Positions 24,787 to 37,069 of a DNA stretch of 64,000 bases are shown piece after piece. Source of the stretch: Lentisphaeria bacterium. GTDB lineage: Bacteria > Verrucomicrobiota > Lentisphaeria > Victivallales > Victivallaceae. Below the pieces are notes generated by a model, which worked only from the letters and a program-made list of their open reading frames with translations, did no database searches and was not told the origin of the DNA. A program made the position numbers and the translations under genes. The DNA is taken from assembly GCA_022768375.1 (NCBI GenBank), contig JALEMG010000033.1:38019-102018 (forward strand). The letters are read 5' to 3'. Numbering within the stretch: position 1 is the first letter of the stretch; the number at the start of each line of letters is the position of its first letter.

Positions 24787-27093
24787 GCGGAGTTCGGTAC
24801 GGCGGATTTTTCCGCTGGTGGTTTTCGGCAGGGCGGCGATGAACTCGACTTGCCGGGGATATTTGTAGGGCGCGGTGTGCGCCTTGACATAATCCTGGAT
24901 CTCCTTTTTCAATTCATCGTTGCCGACGGTGTTTCTGGTAAGGACGATCCACGCTTTGATGACCTGACCGCGCACCGGGTCGGGAACGCCGGTCACGGCG
25001 CATTCCAGCACGTAAGGCAGTTCCATGATGACGCTTTCCACCTCAAACGGACCGATGCGGTAGCCGGAAGTTTTGATGACGTCATCGCTGCGGCCGACGT
25101 ACCAGTAGTAGCCGTCCTCATCGCACCACGCGACATCGCCGGTGTGGTAGAACCCGTCATGCCATGCTTCCGCGGTCCGTTCGGGATCGTTGAGGTAACC
25201 GCAGAACAGGCCGGGGATCTCGCCGGTTTTGTCCGCCCGGATGCAGATTTCGCCGGTCTGCCCCGCCGGGACGGGGTTGCCGTCGGAATCCAGCAGGACC
25301 ACCGGGTACTGCGGACTGGGCCGTCCCATGGAACCGGGGCGGGGGGCGGTGCCCACCAGATTGCCCAGCGACATGGTGGTCTCGGTCTGGCCGAAAGCCT
25401 CCATGATCTTGAGCCCGGTGACGTTGTAGAACTGCTGAAACACCTCGGGATTCAGTGCTTCGCCGGCGGTGGCCGCGTACTTGAGCGTCGAGAAGTCGTA
25501 CTTGCCGAGGTCTTCCTTGATGAAGAAGCGGTACATGGTCGGCGGCGCGCAGAAAGTGGAAATGTTGTGCTTCTTGAACAGCGGCAGGATCTCGTCCGCG
25601 TGGAAGCGGTCGAAATCGAACACCAGCACCGACGCTTCGCAGAGCCACTGGCCGTAGTGCTTGCCCCACGAGGATTTGCCCCAGCCGGTGTCGGAGATGG
25701 TGAAGTGCAGTTCGCCGGGCTGGACATTGAGCCACCAGCGGGCGGTGATGATGTGACCCAGCGGGTAGGCGTAGTCGTGGAGGACCATTTTGGGGTAGCC
25801 GGAGGTGCCGCTGCTGAAGAACATCAGCATCGGATCGGTGACCTTGTGGTCCGCGGGCCGGGGAAACACTTTGTTGAAGTGTCCCAGTTGACCGTCGAAA
25901 TCAAGCCAGTTCTCATGGGTGCCGTTGACGCAGAGTTTCAGTTCCACGCTGGGGCAGTGTTTCACCGCTTCGTTGACCGAATCGACCACGTCCTGATCGG
26001 CGGTCGTCACGACCATACGCACCTGCGCGCTGTTGAGCCGGTACTCGATGTCTTTGGCCAGCAACTGATTCGGCGCGGGGATCGCGATGGCGCCGATGCG
26101 GTGCAGCGCATTGACGATGTACCAGTACTGGTAGTGCCGCTTGAGGATCAGCAGAACGCGGTCGCCTTTTCTGATCCCCAGCGAAGTGAAGTAGTTGGCC
26201 GCCTGCTGGGACAATTCGGAGATCTCCTTGAACGAGAAATCCCGCACCGTGCGCTGATCGGCGGAGATGTAGCGCATCGCCCGGGCGTCCGGCGTTTTTT
26301 TCGCCAGTTCGTCCAGCACGTCGTAAGCGAAGTTGAAGTTGTCCGGGATATTGAACTTCACCGCCTTGAGCAGACCGTTTTCGTCCAGCGTCTCCTCCAT
26401 GAACCGGTGGTAGATCAGCCCGCTTTTGTCCGCGGGCCGCGCGGTGGAGTCCGCCGGGGCGGGACGGGGCAGATCGCTCTCGCCCGCTTTCATGACCACG
26501 GCCAGAAAGAGGCAATCCTCCCCGCCGTATGCCGTCATGCCGTGGGGGTGGCGGGAGTCGTAGTAGACGCTGTCGCCCGCTTCGAGGATCTCGACCTTGT
26601 CCTCCAGTTTGATTTTCAGTTTGCCCTGCAGCACATAGTCGAATTCCTGCCCGGCGTGGGTGGACATGTGGACCTCGGCGTCGTCTCCGATGAACGGCGC
26701 CCGGACCACGAACGGTTCGGCCATGCGGTTTTTCATCTGCGCCGCCTGATGGAAGTACTCGAAATCCGGCCGCCGCTCCACTTTCTGTCCGGTGACCTTG
26801 CGGGTCAGAGTGTAGAAACTCAGCCGGGGGGATTCCCCGGTGATCAGAGCGTTGATGTCCATGCCGAAACGCTCGGCGGTCTTGAGCAGAAAGGAGAAGG
26901 AACTGTCGACTTCCCCGGTCTCGTGCCGGAGATATTCGTCCTCGGGAATGCGGTGCAGGATCGCCATCTCACGAATGCTGATGCCCAGCGCCTTGCGCGC
27001 TTCGCTGATTCGCTTGCCCGTGAGTTTGAGTTGTTCCGCCACGTCACTGCCGCCAAATACGTTGGCGGGCCCGTTGTCCTGTTGTTCTCCCAT
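24757..27093 (-). CDS. XRE-cupin/acyl-CoA synthetase fusion
   Basis: A 778-residue fusion. Residues 25-75 form an XRE-type helix-turn-helix (GKRISEARKALGISIREMAI..), 125-205 a cupin (HMSTHAGQEFDYVLQGKLKI; DSRHPHGMTAYGG), and 240-778 a complete AMP-forming acyl-CoA synthetase of the medium-chain type: P-loop MFFSSGTSGYPKMV, GQTETT, YHTGDVAW, and C-terminal PKTTSGKIRR with the catalytic Lys. XRE-cupin pairs are usually separate regulators, so the enzyme may also bind DNA or sense its own substrate. The ATG at 27093 is chosen with AGAGGA just upstream. Last gene of the operon; it follows PFOR by 39 bases. Confidence 0.85.
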   Translation of the reverse strand: MGEQQDNGPANVFGGSDVAEQLKLTGKRISEARKALGISIREMAILHRIPEDEYLRHETGEVDSSFSFLLKTAERFGMDINALITGESPRLSFYTLTRKVTGQKVERRPDFEYFHQAAQMKNRMAEPFVVRAPFIGDDAEVHMSTHAGQEFDYVLQGKLKIKLEDKVEILEAGDSVYYDSRHPHGMTAYGGEDCLFLAVVMKAGESDLPRPAPADSTARPADKSGLIYHRFMEETLDENGLLKAVKFNIPDNFNFAYDVLDELAKKTPDARAMRYISADQRTVRDFSFKEISELSQQAANYFTSLGIRKGDRVLLILKRHYQYWYIVNALHRIGAIAIPAPNQLLAKDIEYRLNSAQVRMVVTTADQDVVDSVNEAVKHCPSVELKLCVNGTHENWLDFDGQLGHFNKVFPRPADHKVTDPMLMFFSSGTSGYPKMVLHDYAYPLGHIITARWWLNVQPGELHFTISDTGWGKSSWGKHYGQWLCEASVLVFDFDRFHADEILPLFKKHNISTFCAPPTMYRFFIKEDLGKYDFSTLKYAATAGEALNPEVFQQFYNVTGLKIMEAFGQTETTMSLGNLVGTAPRPGSMGRPSPQYPVVLLDSDGNPVPAGQTGEICIRADKTGEIPGLFCGYLNDPERTAEAWHDGFYHTGDVAWCDEDGYYWYVGRSDDVIKTSGYRIGPFEVESVIMELPYVLECAVTGVPDPVRGQVIKAWIVLTRNTVGNDELKKEIQDYVKAHTAPYKYPRQVEFIAALPKTTSGKIRRTELRLTSFQQEKK

Positions 27094-27132
27094 TTTTTTT
27101 CCTCTTGTGGGTTTACCTGCCGCAACCAATCC

Positions 27133-30645
<3,513 letters not shown>

Positions 30646-30690
30646 CGTTTCTTTCCTGGATATGTGAAGGGGAGGAAGACGCCGTCCGCC

Positions 30691-33174
30691 TTATTCGGCG
30701 ACGATGCCCTCGACCTGCGCGATGTGCAGCCGTCTGGCGGCGTCTTCGCGCATTTTATACTTGAGAATCTTGCCGGCGGCGTTCTGGGGGAATGCCGGAA
30801 CGAAATCCACATACCGCGGCACCTTGTGCTTGGCCATGTGCGTGCGGACGTAATCCTGCAGTTCGGCGGCGGTCATCGTCTCTCCCGGTTTCAGGATCAC
30901 CGCGGCGAGGATCTCCTCGCCCAGCGCCTTGTCGGGAATGCCGATCACCTGCACGTCCTCCACTTTCGGATGCGTGTAGATGAACTCCTCGATCTCCTTG
31001 GGGTAGATGTTTTCTCCGCCCCGGATGATCATGTCCTTCAGCCGCCCGGTGATCCGGTAGTTGCCGTCCGAATCCCGCATCGCCAGGTCGCCGGTGTGAA
31101 GCCAGCCGTCGGCGTCGATGGCCCCGGCGGTCTCCTTCGGCATCTTGTAGTACCCTTTCATCACATGGTAGCCGCGGGTGACGAATTCTCCGATCTGATT
31201 GTCGGGCAGTTCCTTCCCGGTCTCCGGATCGACGATCTTGTTCTCGATCTCCGGCAGGTCCCTCCCCACGGTGGCCACCCGCACGTCGATGGGGTCGCTG
31301 GTGGTGGACATGGTGCAGCCCGGGGATGCCTCGGTCTGTCCGTAGACGATGGTGATTTCGGTCATGTGCATTTTTTCGATCACATCCCGCATCACCGCCA
31401 CGGGGCAGGGGGAACCGGCCATGATGCCGGTGCGCATGCAGGAGAAGTCGGTTTTCGGGAAGTCCGCGTGGCCCAGCAGCGCGATGAACATGGTCGGGAC
31501 CCCGTGGAAGCAGGTGATCTTTTCGCGGTCGATGCAGGCCAGCGCCGGTTTCGCCGAGAAGTACGGCAGCGGCAGCAGCGTCGTCCCGTGGGTCATGGAA
31601 GCGGTCATGGCCAGCACCATGCCGAAACAGTGAAACATCGGAACTTCCACCATCATCCGGTCCGCGGTGGAGAGGTCCATGCGGTCGCCGATGCACTTGC
31701 CGTTGTTGACCACGCCGTAGTGGGTGAGCATGACGCCCTTGGGAAATCCGGTGGTCCCGGAAGTGTACTGCATGTTGCAGACGTCGTGGATGTTCACCGC
31801 GTCGGCCCGGCGCGTCAGTTCCTCCCTCGGCACGCTTTTGGCCCGCAGCAGGGCGTCTTCCCAGGTCATCGCGCCTTTCTGCCGGTAGCCGACGGTGATG
31901 ACGTTGCGCAGGAACGGCAGTTTGCGGGCGTGGAGTTGCATTCCCGGCGCGGCGGCGGCCAACTCCGGACAGAGTTCCGCGATGATCCCGGCGTAATCGC
32001 TGTCCCGCCACCCTTTTTCCAGAATCAGCGTGTGGGTGTCGGACTGTTTGAGCAGATACTCCGCCTCCGCGATCTTGTAGGCGGTATTGACCGTGACCAG
32101 CACCGCGCCGATTTTGGTCGTCGCCCAGAATGCGATGTACCACTGGGGCAAATTGGTCATCCAGACCGCGACTTTGGCCCCCGGCGTCACGCCCAGCGCG
32201 ATCAGCGACCGGGCGAACTGGTCCACGTCGTCCCGGAACTCCGAATAGGTCCGGGTGTAGTCCAGCGTGGTGTACTTGAAGGCCAACTGGTCGGGAAACT
32301 CCTTGACCATGGTGTCCAGCACCTGCGAAAAGGTCTTCTCCACCAGCGTTTCCTTTTTCCAGACGTATTTGCCGGTCCGGGCGTTGTTGTCGTAGAGCGG
32401 CGTTTTGGCCCGGGCCAGTTCAAACCGGCTCATGTAACTGATGAAGTGGGGAAAAATGATGTCGATGTCGCCGACTTCGTCCCACGCCGGGTCCCACTCG
32501 ATGGAGACGAATCCGTCATAGTTGACCGATTTCAGCGCGTTCATGATCCCTCCGATGGGCAGTGTGCCCTCGCCGACCATCGCATGCCGGTCGGCGCTCT
32601 CCGAGTCCTTGATGTGGACGTGCCGGACGTAGGCGCCGAGGTTTTTGATGGTGGTTTCCGGCGCTTCGCCGTGGACCCGGAACGGATAGTGCAGGTCCCA
32701 CAGCGCCGCCAGCGTGTCGCTGATGAAGGATTCGAAAAGTTCCCGCAGTCTGGCGGTGTCGGCGTAAATGCCGACCGTTTCCACCAGCAGCACCGTATTG
32801 GCGGCTCCGGCCATGGGCACGGCTCCGGCGAGAAACTCCCGCACCGCGGTTTCGGCTTCCGCGTCGGTCCGGGATGTCCGGACCCGGACGTAAGGCGAAT
32901 GCAGACGCCGGGCGGCGTCGAGGACCAGCGCCAGTTCCTCCAGCGCAGCTCCCCGGTCCCCGGCGATGTCGGAGACCAGATCGATGCAGGAAACGGAGAG
33001 TTGATTTTCGATCAGTCGGCGGTACAACGCCGTGGCCTTGCCCGGTTCGGCCGGGTCGACGACGGCGTGCACATCGTGAAGTTCGATGCCGCCGAACTTG
33101 TATTCCGCCGCGATGGCGATGAACTGTTCCGCGGTGTAACGCCGCCAGTAGTTGGTGGAAAAGGAGAGTTTCAT
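30691..33174 (-). CDS. TIM-barrel isomerase/acyl-CoA synthetase fusion
   Basis: An 827-residue protein joining two unrelated enzymes. Residues 1-255 are a sugar-phosphate isomerase/AP-endonuclease-2 type TIM barrel (xylose-isomerase-like): FGGIELHD, VLLVETVGIYADTARL, HVHIKDSE and FVSIEWDPAWDE supply the usual Glu/His/Asp metal ligands. Residues 285-827 are an AMP-forming acyl-CoA synthetase: MQYTSGTTGFPKGVMLTH, YGQTEASPG, HTGDLAMRD, GGENIYPKEIEEF and a final AGKILKYKMRE with the catalytic Lys. Both halves look intact. I know of no named enzyme with this design. The gene starts one base after the LeuA-like stop. Confidence 0.85.
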   Translation of the reverse strand: MKLSFSTNYWRRYTAEQFIAIAAEYKFGGIELHDVHAVVDPAEPGKATALYRRLIENQLSVSCIDLVSDIAGDRGAALEELALVLDAARRLHSPYVRVRTSRTDAEAETAVREFLAGAVPMAGAANTVLLVETVGIYADTARLRELFESFISDTLAALWDLHYPFRVHGEAPETTIKNLGAYVRHVHIKDSESADRHAMVGEGTLPIGGIMNALKSVNYDGFVSIEWDPAWDEVGDIDIIFPHFISYMSRFELARAKTPLYDNNARTGKYVWKKETLVEKTFSQVLDTMVKEFPDQLAFKYTTLDYTRTYSEFRDDVDQFARSLIALGVTPGAKVAVWMTNLPQWYIAFWATTKIGAVLVTVNTAYKIAEAEYLLKQSDTHTLILEKGWRDSDYAGIIAELCPELAAAAPGMQLHARKLPFLRNVITVGYRQKGAMTWEDALLRAKSVPREELTRRADAVNIHDVCNMQYTSGTTGFPKGVMLTHYGVVNNGKCIGDRMDLSTADRMMVEVPMFHCFGMVLAMTASMTHGTTLLPLPYFSAKPALACIDREKITCFHGVPTMFIALLGHADFPKTDFSCMRTGIMAGSPCPVAVMRDVIEKMHMTEITIVYGQTEASPGCTMSTTSDPIDVRVATVGRDLPEIENKIVDPETGKELPDNQIGEFVTRGYHVMKGYYKMPKETAGAIDADGWLHTGDLAMRDSDGNYRITGRLKDMIIRGGENIYPKEIEEFIYTHPKVEDVQVIGIPDKALGEEILAAVILKPGETMTAAELQDYVRTHMAKHKVPRYVDFVPAFPQNAAGKILKYKMREDAARRLHIAQVEGIVAE

Positions 33175-33175
33175 C

Positions 33176-34585
33176 TCAGTTGTTCTCCTCGTAGCAGATC
33201 TTATTCAGCGCATCCACATAGGCCCGGATGCCGGCGCCGATGACGTCGGTGGAGATCCCCTTGCCGGAATACAGTTTGCCGTTGGAACGGAGTTTTACGA
33301 TGCTGGAACCCATCGCTTCCCGGCCCTCGGTAACGGCGGTGATTTGGAAGTCGTCCAGTTCCAGATGCCGTCCGACCATGTTCTCGATGGAGAGGAACGC
33401 CGCGTCGATCGGGCCGTCGCCCATGCTGAAGCCCTGTACCTCCTCCCCGTTTTTCAGCATCACCACATGCGCCGTGGAAGTGATGATGTTGCCGCTGTTG
33501 ATGACAAAACTTTTCAGCGTATAGGTCGGGGGGACCTGCATGGCGGCGGTGGCGACGATCGCGTCGAGGTCTTTCGGACCGACCTCCTTTTTCCGGGCTA
33601 TGCGGAGAAATTCGTTGTAGACGCTGACCAGATCGTCGGCGGAGAGTTCGTACCCGAGTTTTTTCACCGCTTTGCCGATGACGGACATGTCGTCCGCCGC
33701 CGAGAGTTTCCAGTCGCCGTGACCGGGGACCGCGGGCGCGGATTTCTCCAGCGCCGCCGGCCGGCGGCCGGAGACGGCGTCCTCGATCTCCCGCACCAGT
33801 TTTTCACAGGCGGTGCGGTTGAGGCCGGAAGTAAGTTTCAGTTCCGCCCCCTTGACCCGCAGAATGTCCGCCAGACTGCCCAGCGGCAGTTGGCCGGGGA
33901 CGCCGACGGCGGTTTTGATCTGTTCCGCGCCGGCGCGCAGACAGGCCACCGCGCAGGCGGGCGCCATGTGCAGTTCGTCGGAGCACTCCACCGACAGCAC
34001 GGCCCGGCTCAGCGCCGGGACATTGGCTTTCAGGTCGGAGATGAAGTCCGACAGTTCCCCGGGCAGCATCAGCCCCGCCGAGTCGCAGATCGTGACGATC
34101 TTGGCTCCGGCCTCCACCCCCCGGGTGACGGCCGCGGCCAGAAATTCGCGTTCGGCGCGGGTGGCGTCCGCGAGGGAGAGTTCGACTTCGATCCCGGCGG
34201 CTTTGATCGCCGCGACGACGGAGCCGATATGTTCCAGCACCGCCTCCGGCTTGCGGTGACAGTGGTACTCCATCTGCACCGTGGACACAGGAGCGATGAC
34301 GTTGATCCGGGGATGCGCGGCCTTGCTCACCGCCTGCACGGTGATCTCCAGCAGCGATTCGTCCAGCGGCATGGCGCAACTGAGAACGCGTTTCTCCGTC
34401 AGCGGCGCCAGCGTATGCAGCAGCAGGACGTCCGATTTGCCGTTGAGCAGCGGAGCGGTCTCGATCACGTCGACACACAGTCGGTCCAGGTGTTTGACGA
34501 TTTCGATTTTCTCCTTGAACCCCAGCGTACAGGCCACGGGATCGCACACCCGCAGTGTCGCATCGGCCACCACTGCCCGTTTCAT
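33176..34585 (-). CDS. LeuA-like (HMGL) protein with altered active site
   Basis: A 469-residue relative of 2-isopropylmalate/homocitrate synthase, with the TIM barrel (1-270) and a C-terminal LeuA dimerisation domain (VPPTYTLKSFVINSGN .. GMGDGPIDAAF-like .. GIRAYVDALNKI). The usual TLRDG is TLRVCD here, and the HxHND metal motif aligns with ECSDE, so all three canonical metal ligands (Asp and two His) appear replaced. It may do different chemistry or act as a regulator of an acyl-CoA pathway. The ATG at 34585 has AGGAGG nine bases upstream; a longer frame reaches into the promoter. First gene of the operon, with the two synthetase fusions and PFOR downstream. Confidence 0.7.
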   Translation of the reverse strand: MKRAVVADATLRVCDPVACTLGFKEKIEIVKHLDRLCVDVIETAPLLNGKSDVLLLHTLAPLTEKRVLSCAMPLDESLLEITVQAVSKAAHPRINVIAPVSTVQMEYHCHRKPEAVLEHIGSVVAAIKAAGIEVELSLADATRAEREFLAAAVTRGVEAGAKIVTICDSAGLMLPGELSDFISDLKANVPALSRAVLSVECSDELHMAPACAVACLRAGAEQIKTAVGVPGQLPLGSLADILRVKGAELKLTSGLNRTACEKLVREIEDAVSGRRPAALEKSAPAVPGHGDWKLSAADDMSVIGKAVKKLGYELSADDLVSVYNEFLRIARKKEVGPKDLDAIVATAAMQVPPTYTLKSFVINSGNIITSTAHVVMLKNGEEVQGFSMGDGPIDAAFLSIENMVGRHLELDDFQITAVTEGREAMGSSIVKLRSNGKLYSGKGISTDVIGAGIRAYVDALNKICYEENN

Positions 34586-34640
34586 CGGTAAAGACCTCCT
34601 GATTTTTTTATTTTTCGGAATAATTTCCGGAAAATTGCAT

Positions 34641-34669
34641 AATATACACTCCGATAAGGATTTTTTCAA
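34641..34669 (-). promoter_or_regulatory. Promoter of the LeuA-like/PFOR operon
   Basis: Minus-strand TTGAAA (34664-34669) and TATATT (34641-34646), spacer 17, about 55 bases before the LeuA-like start and just past the AraC gene end. Confidence 0.8.
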
Positions 34670-34699
34670 GCGGTTATTTCCCCCGGAGGCGGAGGATGT

Positions 34700-35548
34700 T
34701 CACCGACGGCTGCGAAGGCGGAACCGGGCGGGGGTGGCGCCGTAGAACCGGCGGAAGACCCGGCAGAAATATCCGCTGTCGGCAAAGCCGCAGTTTTCGG
34801 CGGCCTCCTTGACGGAGAGGTTTTCGTGCTGCAGTTTGCGCATGGCCGTCTGCATGCGCAGTTCCAGCAGGTACTCGTGAGGGGATTTGCCGGTCCGTTC
34901 CCGGAATACCCGGCAGAAGTGACTGCGGCTGTACCCCGCGAATGCCGCCATGTCCGCCACCGGGATATCCCGCGCCAGATGGACGAGGCAATACTGATGA
35001 AGTTTGTGGAGAATATCCGGTTCGCCGTCCTCCCGGGCTCCCGGCTCCACCATGGACATCATGAAGGTGTAGGCGAGCGTGCTGGCCGCCGCCGACGAGG
35101 TCAGGCTGTTCTCCAGATTGCTCCGGATGATCCGCCACGCCGACTGCACGGTCTCCGGCGCGCCGTAACGGGCGGAGACCGAACCGGATTCCCGCCGCAA
35201 TTCCCGGGTCAGCCGCAGGGCTTCCGGGCCGCCCAGACCGAGAAAGATGAACTCCCACGTCCCCGGCGCCGTCGGCAGATAGTAACAGTGCCGCTCCGGG
35301 ATGGTCAGCAGAAAGGCTTCGCCGGGGCGTACCGGCAGCGTCGCGCCGTCGATCTCCACCGCGCCGCATCCGTCCAGCGTGTACTGCCACAGCACCACTT
35401 CACCGCCGCCCCGGTGCATGCCGTCGAAGCGGTATTCGGGACTGGTCGTCCGCTGGTGGCCGCTCCACAGGGGCATGATTCCCGGCGCGATCCCCGCCGC
35501 CGGGGGCAGAATGACCCCGCTGTGGCAGAAATCTTCCCGTTGTTTCAT
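34700..35548 (-). CDS. AraC-family transcription regulator (GH4-linked)
   Basis: A 282-residue regulator. The N-terminal 150 residues form a cupin-like AraC sensor domain (GEVVLWQYTLDGCGAVEID; LPVRPGEAFLLTIPERHCYYL). The C-terminal 100 residues hold the two helix-turn-helix units: DMAAFAGYSRSHFCRVFRER and VKEAAENCGFADSGYFCRVF, ending in PARFR. It is divergent from the GH4 gene with 162 bases between starts, so it probably controls it in response to a sugar. The intergenic stretch has a TATATT box for the GH4 gene without a good -35, as expected for an activated promoter. Confidence 0.88.
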   Translation of the reverse strand: MKQREDFCHSGVILPPAAGIAPGIMPLWSGHQRTTSPEYRFDGMHRGGGEVVLWQYTLDGCGAVEIDGATLPVRPGEAFLLTIPERHCYYLPTAPGTWEFIFLGLGGPEALRLTRELRRESGSVSARYGAPETVQSAWRIIRSNLENSLTSSAAASTLAYTFMMSMVEPGAREDGEPDILHKLHQYCLVHLARDIPVADMAAFAGYSRSHFCRVFRERTGKSPHEYLLELRMQTAMRKLQHENLSVKEAAENCGFADSGYFCRVFRRFYGATPARFRLRSRR

Positions 35549-35710
35549 GTTTTCATCCTCCGTTGCCGGGGTATAAGATAGTTCCGGGAGACGGAAAATG
35601 CAAATGAGACGATTTTACGGTCAATCGTATGAAAATCGGCTTTTTTTTGACGGAATATCAGGGTATATTAGGCGGTATCGACACGGATTTTACCGAAAGG
35701 AAAGGACACA

Positions 35711-37060
35711 ATGCCGAAAATCACGTTCATGGGAGCCGGAAGTACGATTTTCGCCCGCAATGTGCTGGGAGACTGCATGTGCGTCGACTCTCTGCGCGAC
35801 GCGGAGATCGCCCTGTACGACATCGACCGGGACCGGCTGGCGGAGTCGGAATACATCCTCGGAGTCATCAACCGGAACATCAATTCCGGGCGGGCGAAAA
35901 TCCGTGCTTATCTCGGCGTCCGTCAGCGCCGGGCGGCGCTCCGGGGCGCGGATTTCGTGGTAAACGCCATTCAGGTCGGCGGTTACGAGCCCTCCACGGT
36001 GATCGACTTCGAGATCCCGAAAAAATACGGTCTGCGTCAGACCATCGCCGACACGCTCGGCATCGGCGGCATATTCCGTGCGCTGCGGACGATCCCGGTG
36101 ATGCTGGACTTTGCCCGGGACATTGAAGCGGCCGCTCCGAACGCGTGGCTCCTCAACTACACCAATCCGATGGCGATGCTCACCGGCGCGATGCTCCGGG
36201 GCACCGGGGTCAGGACGGTGGGATTGTGCCACAGCGTGCAGGTATGCGTGCCGTCTCTGCTGGAATCGCTGGGTCTGGACGCCTCCCCGGAACGTCTCGC
36301 CCGGATCAAGTCCCGGATCGCCGGGATCAATCACATGGCGTGGCTGCTGGAGATCAGCGAAAACGGCAGGGATCTCTACCCGGAACTCAAACGCCTGGCC
36401 GCCCGCAAGGTCAAGGCGTGGCGCAAGGCGCCCGCGGAGGAGAAGTCCCGCAACATGATCCGATTGGAAATGATGAACCGCTTCGGATATTACGTCACGG
36501 AGTCCAGCGAACACAACGCCGAATACGCGCCCTACTGGATCAAGCGCAACTACCCGGGACTGATCGCGGAGTGGAACATCCCGCTGGACGAATACCCGCG
36601 CCGCTGTATCAAACAGATCGCCGACTGGAAAAAACAGTACGAGGAACTGCGCGGCGACCCGCATCTCGGGCACGAACTCTCCCTGGAGTACGGGGCCCGG
36701 ATCATGAACGCCATTGCCACCGACACTCCGTACCGGATCGGCGGCAACGTGCTCAACCGCGGGTTCATTCCCAATCTGCCCGCGGAGGCGGTGGTGGAAG
36801 TGCCGTGTCTGGTGGACCGCAACGGGGTGCAGGGCACGTATGTCGGGGCATTGCCCACCCAGTGCGCCGCGCTGAATATGACCAACATCAACGTTCAACT
36901 GCTCACCATCGAAGCGGCTCTGACCCGGAAGCGGGAAACGATCTATCAGGCGGCGATGCTGGACCCCCACACCGCGGCGGAACTCTCCATCGACGACATC
37001 GTGCGGATGTGCGACGATCTGATCAAGGCTCACGGAAAAATGCTGCCGGAGTACCGCTGA
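35711..37060 (+). CDS. GH4 family alpha-glycosidase (NAD- and metal-dependent)
   Basis: A 449-residue cytosolic glycosidase of family GH4 (alpha-galactosidase/alpha-glucosidase MelA-AglA type). These use NAD+ and Mn2+ and an oxidation-elimination mechanism. Visible are the NAD loop ITFMGAGSTIFARNVLGD at the start, NYTNPMAML, the metal-binding CHSVQ (Cys and His) near 180, GINHMAWLLE near 205 and LHRGF-like NVLNRGFIPNLP. Which sugar it takes is not clear. An AAAGGAAAGG site precedes the ATG. It is divergent from an AraC regulator that likely activates it. Confidence 0.9.
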   Translation: MPKITFMGAGSTIFARNVLGDCMCVDSLRDAEIALYDIDRDRLAESEYILGVINRNINSGRAKIRAYLGVRQRRAALRGADFVVNAIQVGGYEPSTVIDFEIPKKYGLRQTIADTLGIGGIFRALRTIPVMLDFARDIEAAAPNAWLLNYTNPMAMLTGAMLRGTGVRTVGLCHSVQVCVPSLLESLGLDASPERLARIKSRIAGINHMAWLLEISENGRDLYPELKRLAARKVKAWRKAPAEEKSRNMIRLEMMNRFGYYVTESSEHNAEYAPYWIKRNYPGLIAEWNIPLDEYPRRCIKQIADWKKQYEELRGDPHLGHELSLEYGARIMNAIATDTPYRIGGNVLNRGFIPNLPAEAVVEVPCLVDRNGVQGTYVGALPTQCAALNMTNINVQLLTIEAALTRKRETIYQAAMLDPHTAAELSIDDIVRMCDDLIKAHGKMLPEYR

Positions 37061-37069
37061 CCGGGGATT

